A stretch of 64,000 nt of DNA, from positions 496,001 through 560,000 of the forward strand of contig JACKBS010000009.1 in the NCBI GenBank assembly GCA_020634435.1, given 5' to 3'. The notes under the pieces were generated by a model that worked only from the letters and a program-made list of their open reading frames with translations, was not told the DNA's origin and made no database searches. This DNA comes from Ardenticatenaceae bacterium (lineage in GTDB: Bacteria > Chloroflexota > Anaerolineae > Promineifilales > Promineifilaceae). A program made the position numbers and the translations under genes. Shown piece after piece: positions 42,925-51,754 of the stretch; within the stretch, counting starts at the first letter, position 1, and each line of letters starts with the position of its first letter.

Positions 42925-44742
42925 ATGGACGATCTTAATTTTGAAGAAGAAGACTTCGAAAGTCAGGTAAATAGCACAACAATCCGCCGCATTTTGCGGC
43001 AGGGTTTGACGCACTGGCAGTTTATGGCGACCTTTTTGGTGTGCATTACGGCCGTTGCGCTCATCGAATCTTACTTTACGTACCTTACCAAGCAGATGAT
43101 TGATGAAGGCATCATGGCGCGAGACCTGGATGCTTTGCGGTCGCTGGCGATTCAGTATGGCCTCTGGTTCGTCGTGTTTGCCGTGTTTATCTTTGGTTTT
43201 ATCACGGCCGCTGGTTACCTGGGCCATCTGGTACAGTACGATTTGCGCAAGCAGATGTTTGATCATCTGCAGAAGCTGCCCTTGTCGTACTACAACCGCA
43301 CGTCGAATGGTTGGCTCATGTCGCGTGTGACATCCGATGCGACGCGCGTGGGTGATCTGGTTTCCTGGGGTTTTCTGGATACCGCCTGGACCGTGACCAG
43401 CGTTCTGACCTCTTTGGGCTTCATGTTCGTGATCAACTGGAAGCTGACGCTGTTGGTCCTGGTGATGATTCCAGCCTTGTGGAAAGTGGCCATCACCTTC
43501 AAGCAGCGCATCCTGACGGAGTATCGCCGGGTGCGTAAGCTGAATTCCAAGATTACCGGTTCGTACAGCGAAAGCATTACCGGTGTGCGCGTGGTGAAGT
43601 CGCTCGGGCGTGAACACGAAAATCTGAACGAGTTTAACGAGTTGACCGATGACATGTACCAGGCTTCATACCGGGCGGCATGGCTGTCGGCGTTGTTCTT
43701 GCCCGCTGTCCAGCTGGTCAGCGCAACTGGGATTGCGGTGGTGGTCTGGTTTAGCGGGGCCAATTTCAATGCGGGTGGTATGACGATAGGTGGCCTTCAG
43801 GCGTTCATCTCCTATGTTGCCTTCATGCTGTGGCCGATTCAGCAGATGGCGGCGGTGTATGCCAGCATGCAACAGGCCGTTGCCTCTGGCGAGCGCATCT
43901 TCTCGCTGCTGGATACGGAACCTGAAATTGTTGATGCGCCTGGGGCGTTTGATCCCGGCAGCATCCGTGGCGACATTGTGTTTGATGATGTGTCGTTCCA
44001 CTACGAAGACGGCAAGCCGGTGATTGAGAATCTGTCGCTGCGCATTCCGCAGGGCGAAACGGTGGCGCTGGTTGGTCCGACTGGGGCAGGTAAATCGACC
44101 CTGGTCAATCTGATTTGCCGGTTCTATGAACCTACGGCAGGCCGGATTGTGATCAATGGGCATGATTACACCACGCTGACGCAGCACGCCATCCAGTCTC
44201 GCACGGGTATAGTGCTGCAAACACCGCATCTGTTTTCGGGCACGGTGCAGGACAACTTGCGTTACGGCCGTCTTGATGCCACCGATGCTGAAGTGGAAGA
44301 GGCGGCAAGGCTGGCTGGGGCGCATGACTTCATCGTCAAGCTGGAGCATGGTTACAAAACAGAAGTTGGCGAGGGTGGGGTGTTGCTCTCGGTTGGTCAG
44401 AAGCAGTTGATCAGCCTGGCGCGTGCCATCTTGGCCAAGCCAGACATCTTTATCATGGACGAGGCAACGAGTTCGGTGGATACGCTAACAGAGGCGTTGA
44501 TTCAGCAGGGTATGGAGAAGTTGATGGACGGCCGTACCAGCTTCATTATCGCCCACCGGTTGTCTACCATCAAAAATGCCGATCGCATCATGGTGATTGA
44601 AAACGGTGGTGTGTCGGAAATGGGCACCCACGCCGAGCTTATCCGGGCGCGCGGTCATTATTACAATTTGTACACCAAACAGTTCCGCGATGAGCGGGAA
44701 AAAGTGTATGGACTTGATGGCGCGGTGCCGACGAGTGTGTAA
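42925..44742 (+). CDS. Half-ABC exporter subunit with intact catalytic Glu but altered signature
   Basis: 605 residues. Exporter-type membrane domain (about 40-325), then ATPase: Walker A GPTGAGKST, Q-loop IVLQTPH, signature LLSVGQKQL (SVGQ instead of SGGQ), Walker B IFIMDEATSSVD with catalytic Glu, and H-loop AHR. The altered signature would face the degenerate Walker B of the partner, so each dimer has one active and one silent site. It follows the first half-transporter gene on the same strand and should be co-transcribed. Confidence 0.93.
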   Translation: MDDLNFEEEDFESQVNSTTIRRILRQGLTHWQFMATFLVCITAVALIESYFTYLTKQMIDEGIMARDLDALRSLAIQYGLWFVVFAVFIFGFITAAGYLGHLVQYDLRKQMFDHLQKLPLSYYNRTSNGWLMSRVTSDATRVGDLVSWGFLDTAWTVTSVLTSLGFMFVINWKLTLLVLVMIPALWKVAITFKQRILTEYRRVRKLNSKITGSYSESITGVRVVKSLGREHENLNEFNELTDDMYQASYRAAWLSALFLPAVQLVSATGIAVVVWFSGANFNAGGMTIGGLQAFISYVAFMLWPIQQMAAVYASMQQAVASGERIFSLLDTEPEIVDAPGAFDPGSIRGDIVFDDVSFHYEDGKPVIENLSLRIPQGETVALVGPTGAGKSTLVNLICRFYEPTAGRIVINGHDYTTLTQHAIQSRTGIVLQTPHLFSGTVQDNLRYGRLDATDAEVEEAARLAGAHDFIVKLEHGYKTEVGEGGVLLSVGQKQLISLARAILAKPDIFIMDEATSSVDTLTEALIQQGMEKLMDGRTSFIIAHRLSTIKNADRIMVIENGGVSEMGTHAELIRARGHYYNLYTKQFRDEREKVYGLDGAVPTSV

Positions 44743-44743
44743 T

Positions 44744-44797
44744 TTGTAATTGAGTAATTGGGTAATTTGTCGAATTACTCAATTACCCAATTACTTA
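44744..44797. repeat. Hairpin repeat, GTAATT/ACCCAATT family
   Basis: GTAATTGAGTAATT and the complementary AATTACTCAATTAC, with an extra ACCCAATTAC unit, occupy the gap after the ABC genes. Same family as 33838-33899. Confidence 0.75.
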
Positions 44798-44813
44798 CGA
44801 AGGACGGGATACA

Positions 44814-45173
44814 ATGAATACGCAATCGAATGAACTACGAGCAGTTTTGCAAGCGCTGGCGCTGCCAGTGACGGGGCAACTGCGCCTGTATCCCAACGAA
44901 GCCTGTAAAGTGAGTCGTTTGATACAGGAATTTGAACAATCTGAACCGCTTTTTGTGGCCGCAGCAGACTGCCTCACCGCCGCGCAAAAAGAGGTGTTGG
45001 CTTCTCTGCGGCGCGATCTGATGCGCGTGTGCCTGGACCATACCTGCACCGATGTGGCCTTGCGTCGCAGTGATGTGTGGCGGCGGGTACGACTGTTGGC
45101 AAGGTCCGCGTTGGTGGCCTTTAACTGGCCGCTGGCGCTGCCGCCACAGTTTGAACCCGCTGTGGTTTGTTAA
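44814..45173 (+). CDS. Hypothetical protein (119 aa)
   Basis: A mostly helical, Leu/Arg-rich protein with five Cys. RBS GAAGGACGG lies 10 bases ahead of the ATG. No membrane helix, signal or named motif was seen. It lies after the ABC exporter genes, beyond a repeat hairpin, and ends at a terminator shared with the convergent sugar cluster. I do not recognise it. Confidence 0.6.
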   Translation: MNTQSNELRAVLQALALPVTGQLRLYPNEACKVSRLIQEFEQSEPLFVAAADCLTAAQKEVLASLRRDLMRVCLDHTCTDVALRRSDVWRRVRLLARSALVAFNWPLALPPQFEPAVVC

Positions 45174-45177
45174 GTTG

Positions 45178-45213
45178 AAAGAGGCAACGGTGGGAAACGG
45201 CCGTTGCCTCTTT
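45178..45213. terminator. Bidirectional terminator
   Basis: A 13-base stem AAAGAGGCAACGG/CCGTTGCCTCTTT, flanked by A and T tracts, between two convergent genes. The 3' arm contains an ACGGCCGT copy. Confidence 0.88.
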
Positions 45214-45215
45214 TG

Positions 45216-46151
45216 TTATCCCCTGATGAGTTCTACTTCCACATCGGCCAAAATATCATTGAAATCAGCCATAGAAAATTTCCCGGCACCAGTAATTAAC
45301 GTGTTGGCTGTGCCCGCGGCCACACCCAGCTTGGTGGCGTCAATCCAGTCTAGCGACTGGGCGAAACCAAACATCAAGCCCGCCAGTGTACAATCCCCCG
45401 AACCCACGGCGCTGATGGCATTAACAAGCGGCGGTTTTACGTGAGCTACCTTGCCTTCTTTGGCGGCCAATGCCCCATTGGCTCCGAGTGACAAAACCAC
45501 CATCGTGCTGTAGTTGACTGAAACGTCAGCCGCGGCGGCTACAAAATCGGCAAAATTGTTTAACTGCCGCTGGGCCAAGACGGCGATTTCTTTTTCGTTG
45601 GGCTTGATGAGAAATGGTTTGGCCGCTACCCCATGCGCCAATGCCTCGCCACTGCTGTCGAGAAATACAGGGGTATTTGACTCGTGGGCAATTTCGATGA
45701 GTTGGGCGTAAAAATTTTGGAGGACACCGGGTGGAAGACTACCTGAGAGGGAAACGGCCGTTACCTTCCTCACCATCTCCCGGAAATGATCCAACATCGC
45801 TTCAACTTTGTCTGGCGGAATCGATTCGCCCTTTTCGTAAATTTCCGTCAGCGTTTGGTTACTACTGTCCAGAATGGAGGTGCAGGTGCGGGATTCAATG
45901 CCGGTATCCACAAAATCGGTGGCGATGCCCTCTTGCTGCAAATTGTTTTCAATGAACTGCCCCGCTGACCCGCCGATCCAGCCCGTAACCACGGGAGACT
46001 GCCCAAATTGTTTGAGGGCGCGGGCGACGTTGCACCCTTTGCCTCCAGCTAGCGCCAACACTTTTTCGGGCCGATGAATGTCACCCAACTTAAAACTGTT
46101 CACCACAATTGTTTTATCAATCGCGGCGTTCAAATTGACACAAAGAATCAT
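45216..46151 (-). CDS. 1-phosphofructokinase/tagatose-6-phosphate kinase (LacC/FruK-like PfkB)
   Basis: 311 residues of the PfkB family, subgroup that phosphorylates ketohexose monophosphates to bisphosphates. N-terminal LNAAIDKTIVV and LALAGGKGCNVARAL, the SLSGSLPPGV block and the C-terminal anion-hole motif as VGSGDCTLAG (GSGD rather than the more usual GAGD). It overlaps the aldolase gene by four bases and is last in the sugar cluster. It should make fructose- or tagatose-1,6-bisphosphate for the aldolase. Confidence 0.9.
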   Translation of the reverse strand: MILCVNLNAAIDKTIVVNSFKLGDIHRPEKVLALAGGKGCNVARALKQFGQSPVVTGWIGGSAGQFIENNLQQEGIATDFVDTGIESRTCTSILDSSNQTLTEIYEKGESIPPDKVEAMLDHFREMVRKVTAVSLSGSLPPGVLQNFYAQLIEIAHESNTPVFLDSSGEALAHGVAAKPFLIKPNEKEIAVLAQRQLNNFADFVAAAADVSVNYSTMVVLSLGANGALAAKEGKVAHVKPPLVNAISAVGSGDCTLAGLMFGFAQSLDWIDATKLGVAAGTANTLITGAGKFSMADFNDILADVEVELIRG

Positions 46152-47017
46152 GCTTTTCCCGATGCGCCGACAAAGCGCAGTCGCTCACGCACTTCTGCCA
46201 TTTGTGCGTCGCGGCCAACGCCTAAATATTTTCGCGGATCGACCAGTTCGCCGTCGGCAGCCAGCACCTGGCGCACGCCGCTGGTGAATGCTTTGTTGAG
46301 CTGCGTAGCGATATTGACTTTGGCCAGCCCAAGCTTGATGCCCTGGGCAATGTCATCGTTGTTGACGCCCGATGAGCCGTGCAAAACCAGCGGCACACTC
46401 ACGTGCTGCCGAATGGCTTGCAGGCGATCCAAATCAAGCGAAAGTGACTTGTCTTTCAAGCCGTGCACGGACCCCAAGGCGATGGCCAGCAAATCAACCC
46501 CGGTGGCGGCCACAAACGCGGCCGCTTCCTCAGGATCGGTGAGGTTGATGGCGTTGGGATCGAACGGCGCACCGTCTGGTTTGGGCACTTCGCCAATTTC
46601 GGCTTCCATGCAAACGCCAGCAGCGTGAGCAACCTCGCCGAGCCGTTTGGTAATGGCCACGTTTTCGGCGTAGGGCAGGTCGTCGCCATCGAACATGACG
46701 GAGGTGAAGCCGAGGGCGATGGCTTGCAGCACTTCCTGCTCGTTGGCATGGTCCAGATGGAGCGAAACGGGCACGTCTACGCTGTTGGCGGCGACTTTGC
46801 CAATCGCTGCCATGTATTGCAGGCCGCGAATTTCATTGCCGCTGCCCACATATTGCAAGGCGCGGTGGCTCACCTGAATGATGACCGGCGCATTTTCGGC
46901 CTGGGCAGCCAGGACGATGGCCTGCATTTGCTCCATCGTGTTGGCGTTAAAGGCGGCGATGCCGTAGCCATTTTGGTGTGCTTCCTGAATCCAGGGGAGG
47001 ATGTTTTGTAATGTCAT
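46148..47017 (-). CDS. Class II ketose-bisphosphate aldolase (GatY/KbaY/Fba-like)
   Basis: 289 residues. Zinc-dependent cleavage of fructose- or tagatose-1,6-bisphosphate to triose phosphates. Seen: GYGIAAFNANTMEQMQAI, the zinc/catalytic SLHLDHANEQEVL, EAEIGEVP and VLHGSSGV. Position between two PfkB kinases fits a tagatose-type route; fructose bisphosphate is equally possible. Start ATG at 47017. Confidence 0.93.
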   Translation of the reverse strand: MTLQNILPWIQEAHQNGYGIAAFNANTMEQMQAIVLAAQAENAPVIIQVSHRALQYVGSGNEIRGLQYMAAIGKVAANSVDVPVSLHLDHANEQEVLQAIALGFTSVMFDGDDLPYAENVAITKRLGEVAHAAGVCMEAEIGEVPKPDGAPFDPNAINLTDPEEAAAFVAATGVDLLAIALGSVHGLKDKSLSLDLDRLQAIRQHVSVPLVLHGSSGVNNDDIAQGIKLGLAKVNIATQLNKAFTSGVRQVLAADGELVDPRKYLGVGRDAQMAEVRERLRFVGASGKA

Positions 47018-47079
47018 AATAAAACCTGATAGGAGATTGGATCAATTTTATTAGTCTTTAAAAAATTAGTTGGGTAAGG

Positions 47080-47164
47080 TGTCATTCCGAGGTCCTCCGA
47101 GGAATCTTTCAAGGTGGCCAAGCGGGAAAGATTCCTCACTCCGAAGACTCCGTTCGGAATGACA
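47080..47164. repeat. Hairpin repeat TGTCATTCCGAGG ... CGGAATGACA
   Basis: Long arms (47080-47110 and 47126-47164) with blocks GTCATTCCGA and GAGGAATCTTTC and their complements, in the 212-base gap between aldolase and PfkB genes. A type of hairpin often seen scattered in bacterial genomes. Confidence 0.8.
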
Positions 47165-47229
47165 AGTTCATTACTCGGTTTAATTCTTAAAATGCAAAAA
47201 AATTGGTCCAATCTAGGTTAGCGTTGAAA

Positions 47230-48156
47230 CTACTGTTTGATAAGGGAAAGTGCTTCTTCAAGCGTTGGTTGGGCCGTTGTGCCGCCAGCAGCTTGGGTGG
47301 AAAGTGAACCACAGGCCAGCGCCAACTGCAAACTTTGTGCGAGTGGCCAGTTGTGGATGAAGCCGTACAAAAACCCGGCGTTGAATGAGTCGCCTGCGCC
47401 AACGGTATCCACGACTTGCGCGGGAAACGGCCGTAACGCAACCCTCTCTCCTCCTTGAAAACCAATTCCCCCGTCCGCGCCGCACTTCACAGCTAGCGTT
47501 GGAACGATGGTTGATAGGTGAGATACGGCCGTTTCCAAATCCGCACGGCCCGCCACTTTCATCGCCTCTGCATCGTTGGGCAGCAGCAAATCGCAGTGGG
47601 GCAGGATTTCGTCGCAGGCCCACTGCTCCTGCGGGTCCCAATTGGTGTCCAGCGAGGTGGTCACGCCGTGGGCGTGGGCCGCTTCAAAGAGAGTAGGTAA
47701 TTCAGGGCGCAAGCCATCGAGCAAAAAGTAACTGCCCACATGAAGATGCTTGGCTTGCGTCAACAGTTCTCGGTCAATTTGCTCGGATTTGAGGGCGGCA
47801 ATAGTGCCGGAGAAGGTGAGCATCGCCCGGTCGCCATCCGGTTTGGCCAGGATGACGGTGAAGCCTGTTTGCAGATCAGGGTCGATGATGCAGTGGCTGG
47901 TGTCGATGCCCCGTTCTTGCAGGGCGTTGAGCATGAAACGGCCGTATAAATCATCCCCTACTACGCCGACAAACGCCACCTTTAGGCCCAGCCGGGCCGC
48001 GCCGCAAGCGGTGATGACCGAGGATGCGCCAATCGTCAGATTGGCTTCATCGACCAGTTTTTCCACCTGACCAAACGCGGGCACAATGTCCGCCCCGCGC
48101 AGGATGATGTCCGGGTTGATTTCACCCACGACCAGTAAATCAAATGGTGCTTTCAT
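47230..48156 (-). CDS. PfkB-family carbohydrate kinase
   Basis: 308 residues, ribokinase-like. VGEINPDIILRG at the start, GAARLGLKVAFVGVVGDDLYGRF, and the catalytic/anion-hole motif DTVGAGDSFNAGF near residue 247. It should phosphorylate a free sugar that enters through the ABC or MFS transporter. Within the cluster it lies between the GH4 glycosidase and the aldolase genes. The exact sugar is not readable. Confidence 0.92.
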   Translation of the reverse strand: MKAPFDLLVVGEINPDIILRGADIVPAFGQVEKLVDEANLTIGASSVITACGAARLGLKVAFVGVVGDDLYGRFMLNALQERGIDTSHCIIDPDLQTGFTVILAKPDGDRAMLTFSGTIAALKSEQIDRELLTQAKHLHVGSYFLLDGLRPELPTLFEAAHAHGVTTSLDTNWDPQEQWACDEILPHCDLLLPNDAEAMKVAGRADLETAVSHLSTIVPTLAVKCGADGGIGFQGGERVALRPFPAQVVDTVGAGDSFNAGFLYGFIHNWPLAQSLQLALACGSLSTQAAGGTTAQPTLEEALSLIKQ

Positions 48157-48188
48157 AACGATTCTGCCTAATGCCTGTCTGGATATTG

Positions 48189-48256
48189 GCCACAGAGGTC
48201 ACAGAGGGTTTAGAGGATTAGGTTCAATTCTCCGATTTCTCTTTTTCCTCTGTGGC
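48189..48256. repeat. Inverted repeat GCCACAGAGG/CCTCTGTGGC
   Basis: Ten-base arms at 48189-48198 and 48247-48256, with tandem CACAGAGG units in the first arm, in the gap between the PfkB and GH4 genes. Confidence 0.7.
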
Positions 48257-48265
48257 TTTAAATCC

Positions 48266-49579
48266 TTATTTTTGCAGGAAGCCAGGCAGATAGTCGCGCT
48301 GGACGGTGGCCATTTCGTCAAACATGGCGCGGATTTCGTCCAAAGAGCAGACGGCGGCGGTGAGCGGGTCTACCATCAGGGCATGTACGGCCGCTTCCCG
48401 ATCTTGTTGGAGAACGGCCGTTGCTACCAAATCATGAAACGCCATATGCTGCGCATCCAGGGCGGCCAGATGGGTCGGCAGTGCGCCAAAGTGCGTCGGC
48501 TGGATGCCCTTTTTGTCTACGAGGCAGGCCACTTCTACCACGCCATCCTGCGGCAAATTGTCAATCAGCCCGGTGTTGGGTACATTGCCATAAATCACTG
48601 CTGGCTGGCCCGTTTCCATTGCTTCGATGATGTACGAGGCAAATTCTGGACCACGCTCCAACTCAAATTCTTCCGCGCCAGACAGATAGCTGCGAATTTC
48701 CTGCGCCGATTCTTTCAGCCACATCGGCCAGTTATTGGCGTAAAAACCACTCTCGCCGCGATATTCCGAGCGCATATATTTTTTGATCAGGTCGGGCCGT
48801 TTGCGGAAATAGCCCGTGTACTCCGAGGTATGGCCGCTGGATTCGGTGACAAACGCGCCCAAATGCCTCATCATCTCAAAACGGACCGGATCTTCCTCGT
48901 AAATTTCGGGATGCGCCTCGATGCGCTGCCGCAGCACCGGGTACAAATCCTCGCCGTTGCGCTCCAGCTTCACAAACCAGGCCAAATGGTTGATGCCCGC
49001 CGCACGCCAATCGATTTCGTTCCAGGGAATGTCCAAATATTCGGCCAGTTGGTAGCTGGTGTGCTGGATGGAGTGGCACAGGCCCACGATGGGCAGCTTG
49101 CTGGCGCGTGCGCCCGTGAGCACGGTGAGCGACATCGGATTGGTGTAGTTCATCACCAACGATTTTGGAGCCAGTCGTTCCACATCGGCCAAAATGTCCA
49201 GCCAGGCGGGCAGGGTTCGCAATGCCTTGAACAACCCGCCGGGGCCAATGGTGTCGCCGATGCATTGATCGACGCCATACTTCAGGGGAATGTCGTAATC
49301 GTGGCGCACGTTTTCGCGCCCGGCGACCTCGATGGTGTTTACGATGTAGTTGCTGCCGGGCAGCACTTTGGTGCGGTCAGTGCTGGCTTCGATGGTCCAG
49401 TTACGGCCGCTTTTGGCAACCAAAAATTCGGCCATCTGGTGGGCCAGCTCCAGCCGCCCCTCGTGAATGTCTACCAGGGCAAAGGTGCCGTCCTCCAATC
49501 CTGGCGTAGACAAAATATCGGACATAACTTCGGTGGCAAACACGGCGCTGCCGGCCCCGATAATGGTTACTTTTGGCAT
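48266..49579 (-). CDS. Glycoside hydrolase family 4, alpha-galactosidase/alpha-glucosidase-like
   Basis: 437 residues. GH4 enzymes use NAD and a divalent metal to cleave glycosides by an oxidation-elimination route. The Rossmann start VTIIGAGSAVFATEVM, NYTNPMSL, the metal ligand block GLCHSIQHT and GINHLAWFV are intact. CHS in this position suits the alpha-galactosidase/alpha-glucosidase/glucuronidase branch. No signal peptide, so it acts in the cytoplasm on imported glycosides. RBS AAGGAGC ahead of the ATG. Confidence 0.93.
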   Translation of the reverse strand: MPKVTIIGAGSAVFATEVMSDILSTPGLEDGTFALVDIHEGRLELAHQMAEFLVAKSGRNWTIEASTDRTKVLPGSNYIVNTIEVAGRENVRHDYDIPLKYGVDQCIGDTIGPGGLFKALRTLPAWLDILADVERLAPKSLVMNYTNPMSLTVLTGARASKLPIVGLCHSIQHTSYQLAEYLDIPWNEIDWRAAGINHLAWFVKLERNGEDLYPVLRQRIEAHPEIYEEDPVRFEMMRHLGAFVTESSGHTSEYTGYFRKRPDLIKKYMRSEYRGESGFYANNWPMWLKESAQEIRSYLSGAEEFELERGPEFASYIIEAMETGQPAVIYGNVPNTGLIDNLPQDGVVEVACLVDKKGIQPTHFGALPTHLAALDAQHMAFHDLVATAVLQQDREAAVHALMVDPLTAAVCSLDEIRAMFDEMATVQRDYLPGFLQK

Positions 49580-49643
49580 TGATAGCTCCTTTTTTGCGAG
49601 CTTTTTGTAATGAATGGCAAAAAGTTTCTAAACTTCATAATCA

Positions 49644-49700
49644 ACAGATTTCGCAGATTACAAAGATTTGAGACAAAAAGAATCTTTTTAATCTTTGATT
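49644..49700. repeat. Intergenic repeat, CAGATTTCGCAGATT family
   Basis: CAGATTTCGCAGATT followed by ACAAAGATTT, then a partly complementary AATCTTTTTAATCTTT. It occupies the 151-base gap upstream of the GH4 gene. Related to 4454-4502. Confidence 0.6.
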
Positions 49701-49730
49701 GTTTGTTTTTCGAAAACTTTTTGCTCACCA

Positions 49731-50873
49731 TTACCCACTCGCTGATAACTTAATGAGTGATTGGCGATGCACGCCTACAAAAATAATGAGTGCGGCCAGG
49801 GTGGCCCAACCTGCCCATTGAAAGGCCACGACGGCCCCCGAACTGTCGTACAAAAAGCCGCCCACAACCGCGCCCAGCGCTGAGCCGAGGCCCAGCACGG
49901 TGCCGTTGAAGACGCCTTGAGCCGTGGCAGATAGACCGGAAACGGCCGTTTCATTCGCATAAGCCACCCCCGCCGACCACATGGCCGAAAAAGTCGGCCC
50001 GTGCAGCAAACTGATCAGCAGCACCTGCCACGGTGCCGTCATGCTGGCATAGGCAAAGGCGCGAATAACCATGATGCCCAGCGAGACGGCCAACAAAAAA
50101 GGCGCACCCCGACGCAGCAGGCGGCTGGAGTACAAAAAGATGGGAATTTCGCTAATCGTGGCAATGGTTAATGACAGCCCCATCACCACCCGGCTGGCCC
50201 CCATGCTTTCCAGATGCAAAAACAGGTAGTTGAGGAAGATGCTCAGGCTCATCCCTTCGACCAACGCAACGGTTAAAAAGAGGAGCCAGCGCCGATTGGT
50301 TAGCAGTTGGCCCAGGCCGCGCCAGAAGTTGGGCTGGCTGCCGGTTTGCTGAATGGGCAGGCGGGTGGAAATCAGCAGCAGCACCAGGAGCAGGGCGAGG
50401 TAGATGGTAAAAATCCAGTGCAGGTCGGTTTGTTGCAGCAGCCAGCCGGTGATGGCCGCTGCCACACCCCAGCCGTAAGCGCCCCAGACTCGGAAACGGC
50501 CGTATCCCGCATTCTCCTTGCCCAACAGCACCATCACCGAGTTGTCCAGCAGCGGCATCACCGGGGCGAGGAAGAAGGCATAAGCGACCACCGCCGGAAT
50601 GAGCAGCGCGAATGTCTCAATCTGGGATAGCAAAAAGACGCTGCCCCACGCGCCCACAATCCCCACAAAAAACAAAGCACGATGTTTTTGCGTCAGGTCA
50701 GCTAGCAAGCTCCAGACTGACGCGCCGACCAGCGTCATTAAGGGCGAAATGCCGGTAAGCACGCCAATTTCTCGCCCCGACAGCCCCAATCCTTGATAGT
50801 AAAGCGTGAGAAAGGGAATGAGCGACGCGGCGGCGGCGTAGTAGATAAAGTAGAAGGCGCGAATGGTGATCAT
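49731..50873 (-). CDS. MFS transporter, LacY/HcaT-like
   Basis: 380 residues with twelve helices. The N-terminus YFIYYAAAASLIPFLTLYYQGLGLSGREIGVLTG matches the MFS_1-like group of sugar/proton or nucleoside/proton symporters. It is embedded in the sugar cluster, 25 bases after the second permease gene, so it may provide a second route for the same sugar or export a by-product. Confidence 0.85.
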   Translation of the reverse strand: MITIRAFYFIYYAAAASLIPFLTLYYQGLGLSGREIGVLTGISPLMTLVGASVWSLLADLTQKHRALFFVGIVGAWGSVFLLSQIETFALLIPAVVAYAFFLAPVMPLLDNSVMVLLGKENAGYGRFRVWGAYGWGVAAAITGWLLQQTDLHWIFTIYLALLLVLLLISTRLPIQQTGSQPNFWRGLGQLLTNRRWLLFLTVALVEGMSLSIFLNYLFLHLESMGASRVVMGLSLTIATISEIPIFLYSSRLLRRGAPFLLAVSLGIMVIRAFAYASMTAPWQVLLISLLHGPTFSAMWSAGVAYANETAVSGLSATAQGVFNGTVLGLGSALGAVVGGFLYDSSGAVVAFQWAGWATLAALIIFVGVHRQSLIKLSASG

Positions 50874-50898
50874 CTGGTTGGTGGTGCCTGCCTTAGCG

Positions 50899-51753
50899 CT
50901 ATCCTTTCATGCCCGTCAAGGAGATGCCGCGAATAATCCAGCGCTGTGCCAGCAAAAAGACCAGCAAAATCGGCAGCACCACCAGCACTGAAGCCGCCAT
51001 CGACAGGTGAATCTGGTTGGAGTGCTGTGTGGTGTACCACGTCAGGATGATGGGCAGGGTGCGCTTCTCTTGCTCGGTGAGCACAATGAGCGGCCACAGG
51101 TAGGCGTTCCAATTGGACATGAAGGTGAGCATCCCCAGCGTAGCTAAAGCTGGCCCCAATTGCGGCAGGGCAATCGAGCGGTAAATGCGCCACTCCCCGG
51201 CCCCATCCACCCGCGCGGCATCCAGCATCTCATTGGGAATGGATTTGGCAAATTGGGTGATCAGGAAAATGCCAAAGGCGCTAATGGCCGAAGGAATGAT
51301 AAGCCCGGACAGTTTGTTGAGCAGTTGCAGCTTCACCAAAATGAGGTAGCCGGGAATCATAGTTACCTGAAACGGAATCATCATCGTGGCGAGAATGAAC
51401 CAGAAAAACGGCCGTTTGCCCCAAAAATCATGCTTGGCAAAGATGTAGCCAAAGAGCGAGCTGGTCAGAATTACCAGCAAGGTATTGCTCAGGGCAATAA
51501 TCAATGAGTTGCGATAAAACAGCCCCAGCGGCAGGTTCTCATCCGAGAATATCGTTTTGTAATTTTCCAGCGTGAACTCTTGCGGGAAAAATGTGGGTGG
51601 AATTTGCCGCACTTCGGCCCCCGTTTTGAAGGTCGCCAAAATCATCCAGATGAAGGGAATCAGCGCAATCAGACCGCCGATGATCAGAATCAGATACACC
51701 AGAGCTCGGCCAGGAATGATTGACGCAGTGGTTGCACGTTTGGACGTAACCAT
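50899..51753 (-). CDS. Carbohydrate ABC transporter permease, MalG type
   Basis: 284 residues, six helices. The EAA loop that docks the ATPase is seen as EMLDAARVDGAGEWRIYRSIALPQLGPAL near residue 190. The family tail LAQRWIIRGISLTGMKG is complete. It is one base after the partner permease gene. It forms the membrane pore with it; no ATPase gene is in the cluster. Confidence 0.95.
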   Translation of the reverse strand: MVTSKRATTASIIPGRALVYLILIIGGLIALIPFIWMILATFKTGAEVRQIPPTFFPQEFTLENYKTIFSDENLPLGLFYRNSLIIALSNTLLVILTSSLFGYIFAKHDFWGKRPFFWFILATMMIPFQVTMIPGYLILVKLQLLNKLSGLIIPSAISAFGIFLITQFAKSIPNEMLDAARVDGAGEWRIYRSIALPQLGPALATLGMLTFMSNWNAYLWPLIVLTEQEKRTLPIILTWYTTQHSNQIHLSMAASVLVVLPILLVFLLAQRWIIRGISLTGMKG

Positions 51754-51754
51754 C

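Noticed and set aside
48086..49582. 498-codon plus-strand open frame
   Set aside because: It lies fully antisense to the well-supported GH4 gene, has no family pattern and no RBS; it is a shadow of codon bias.
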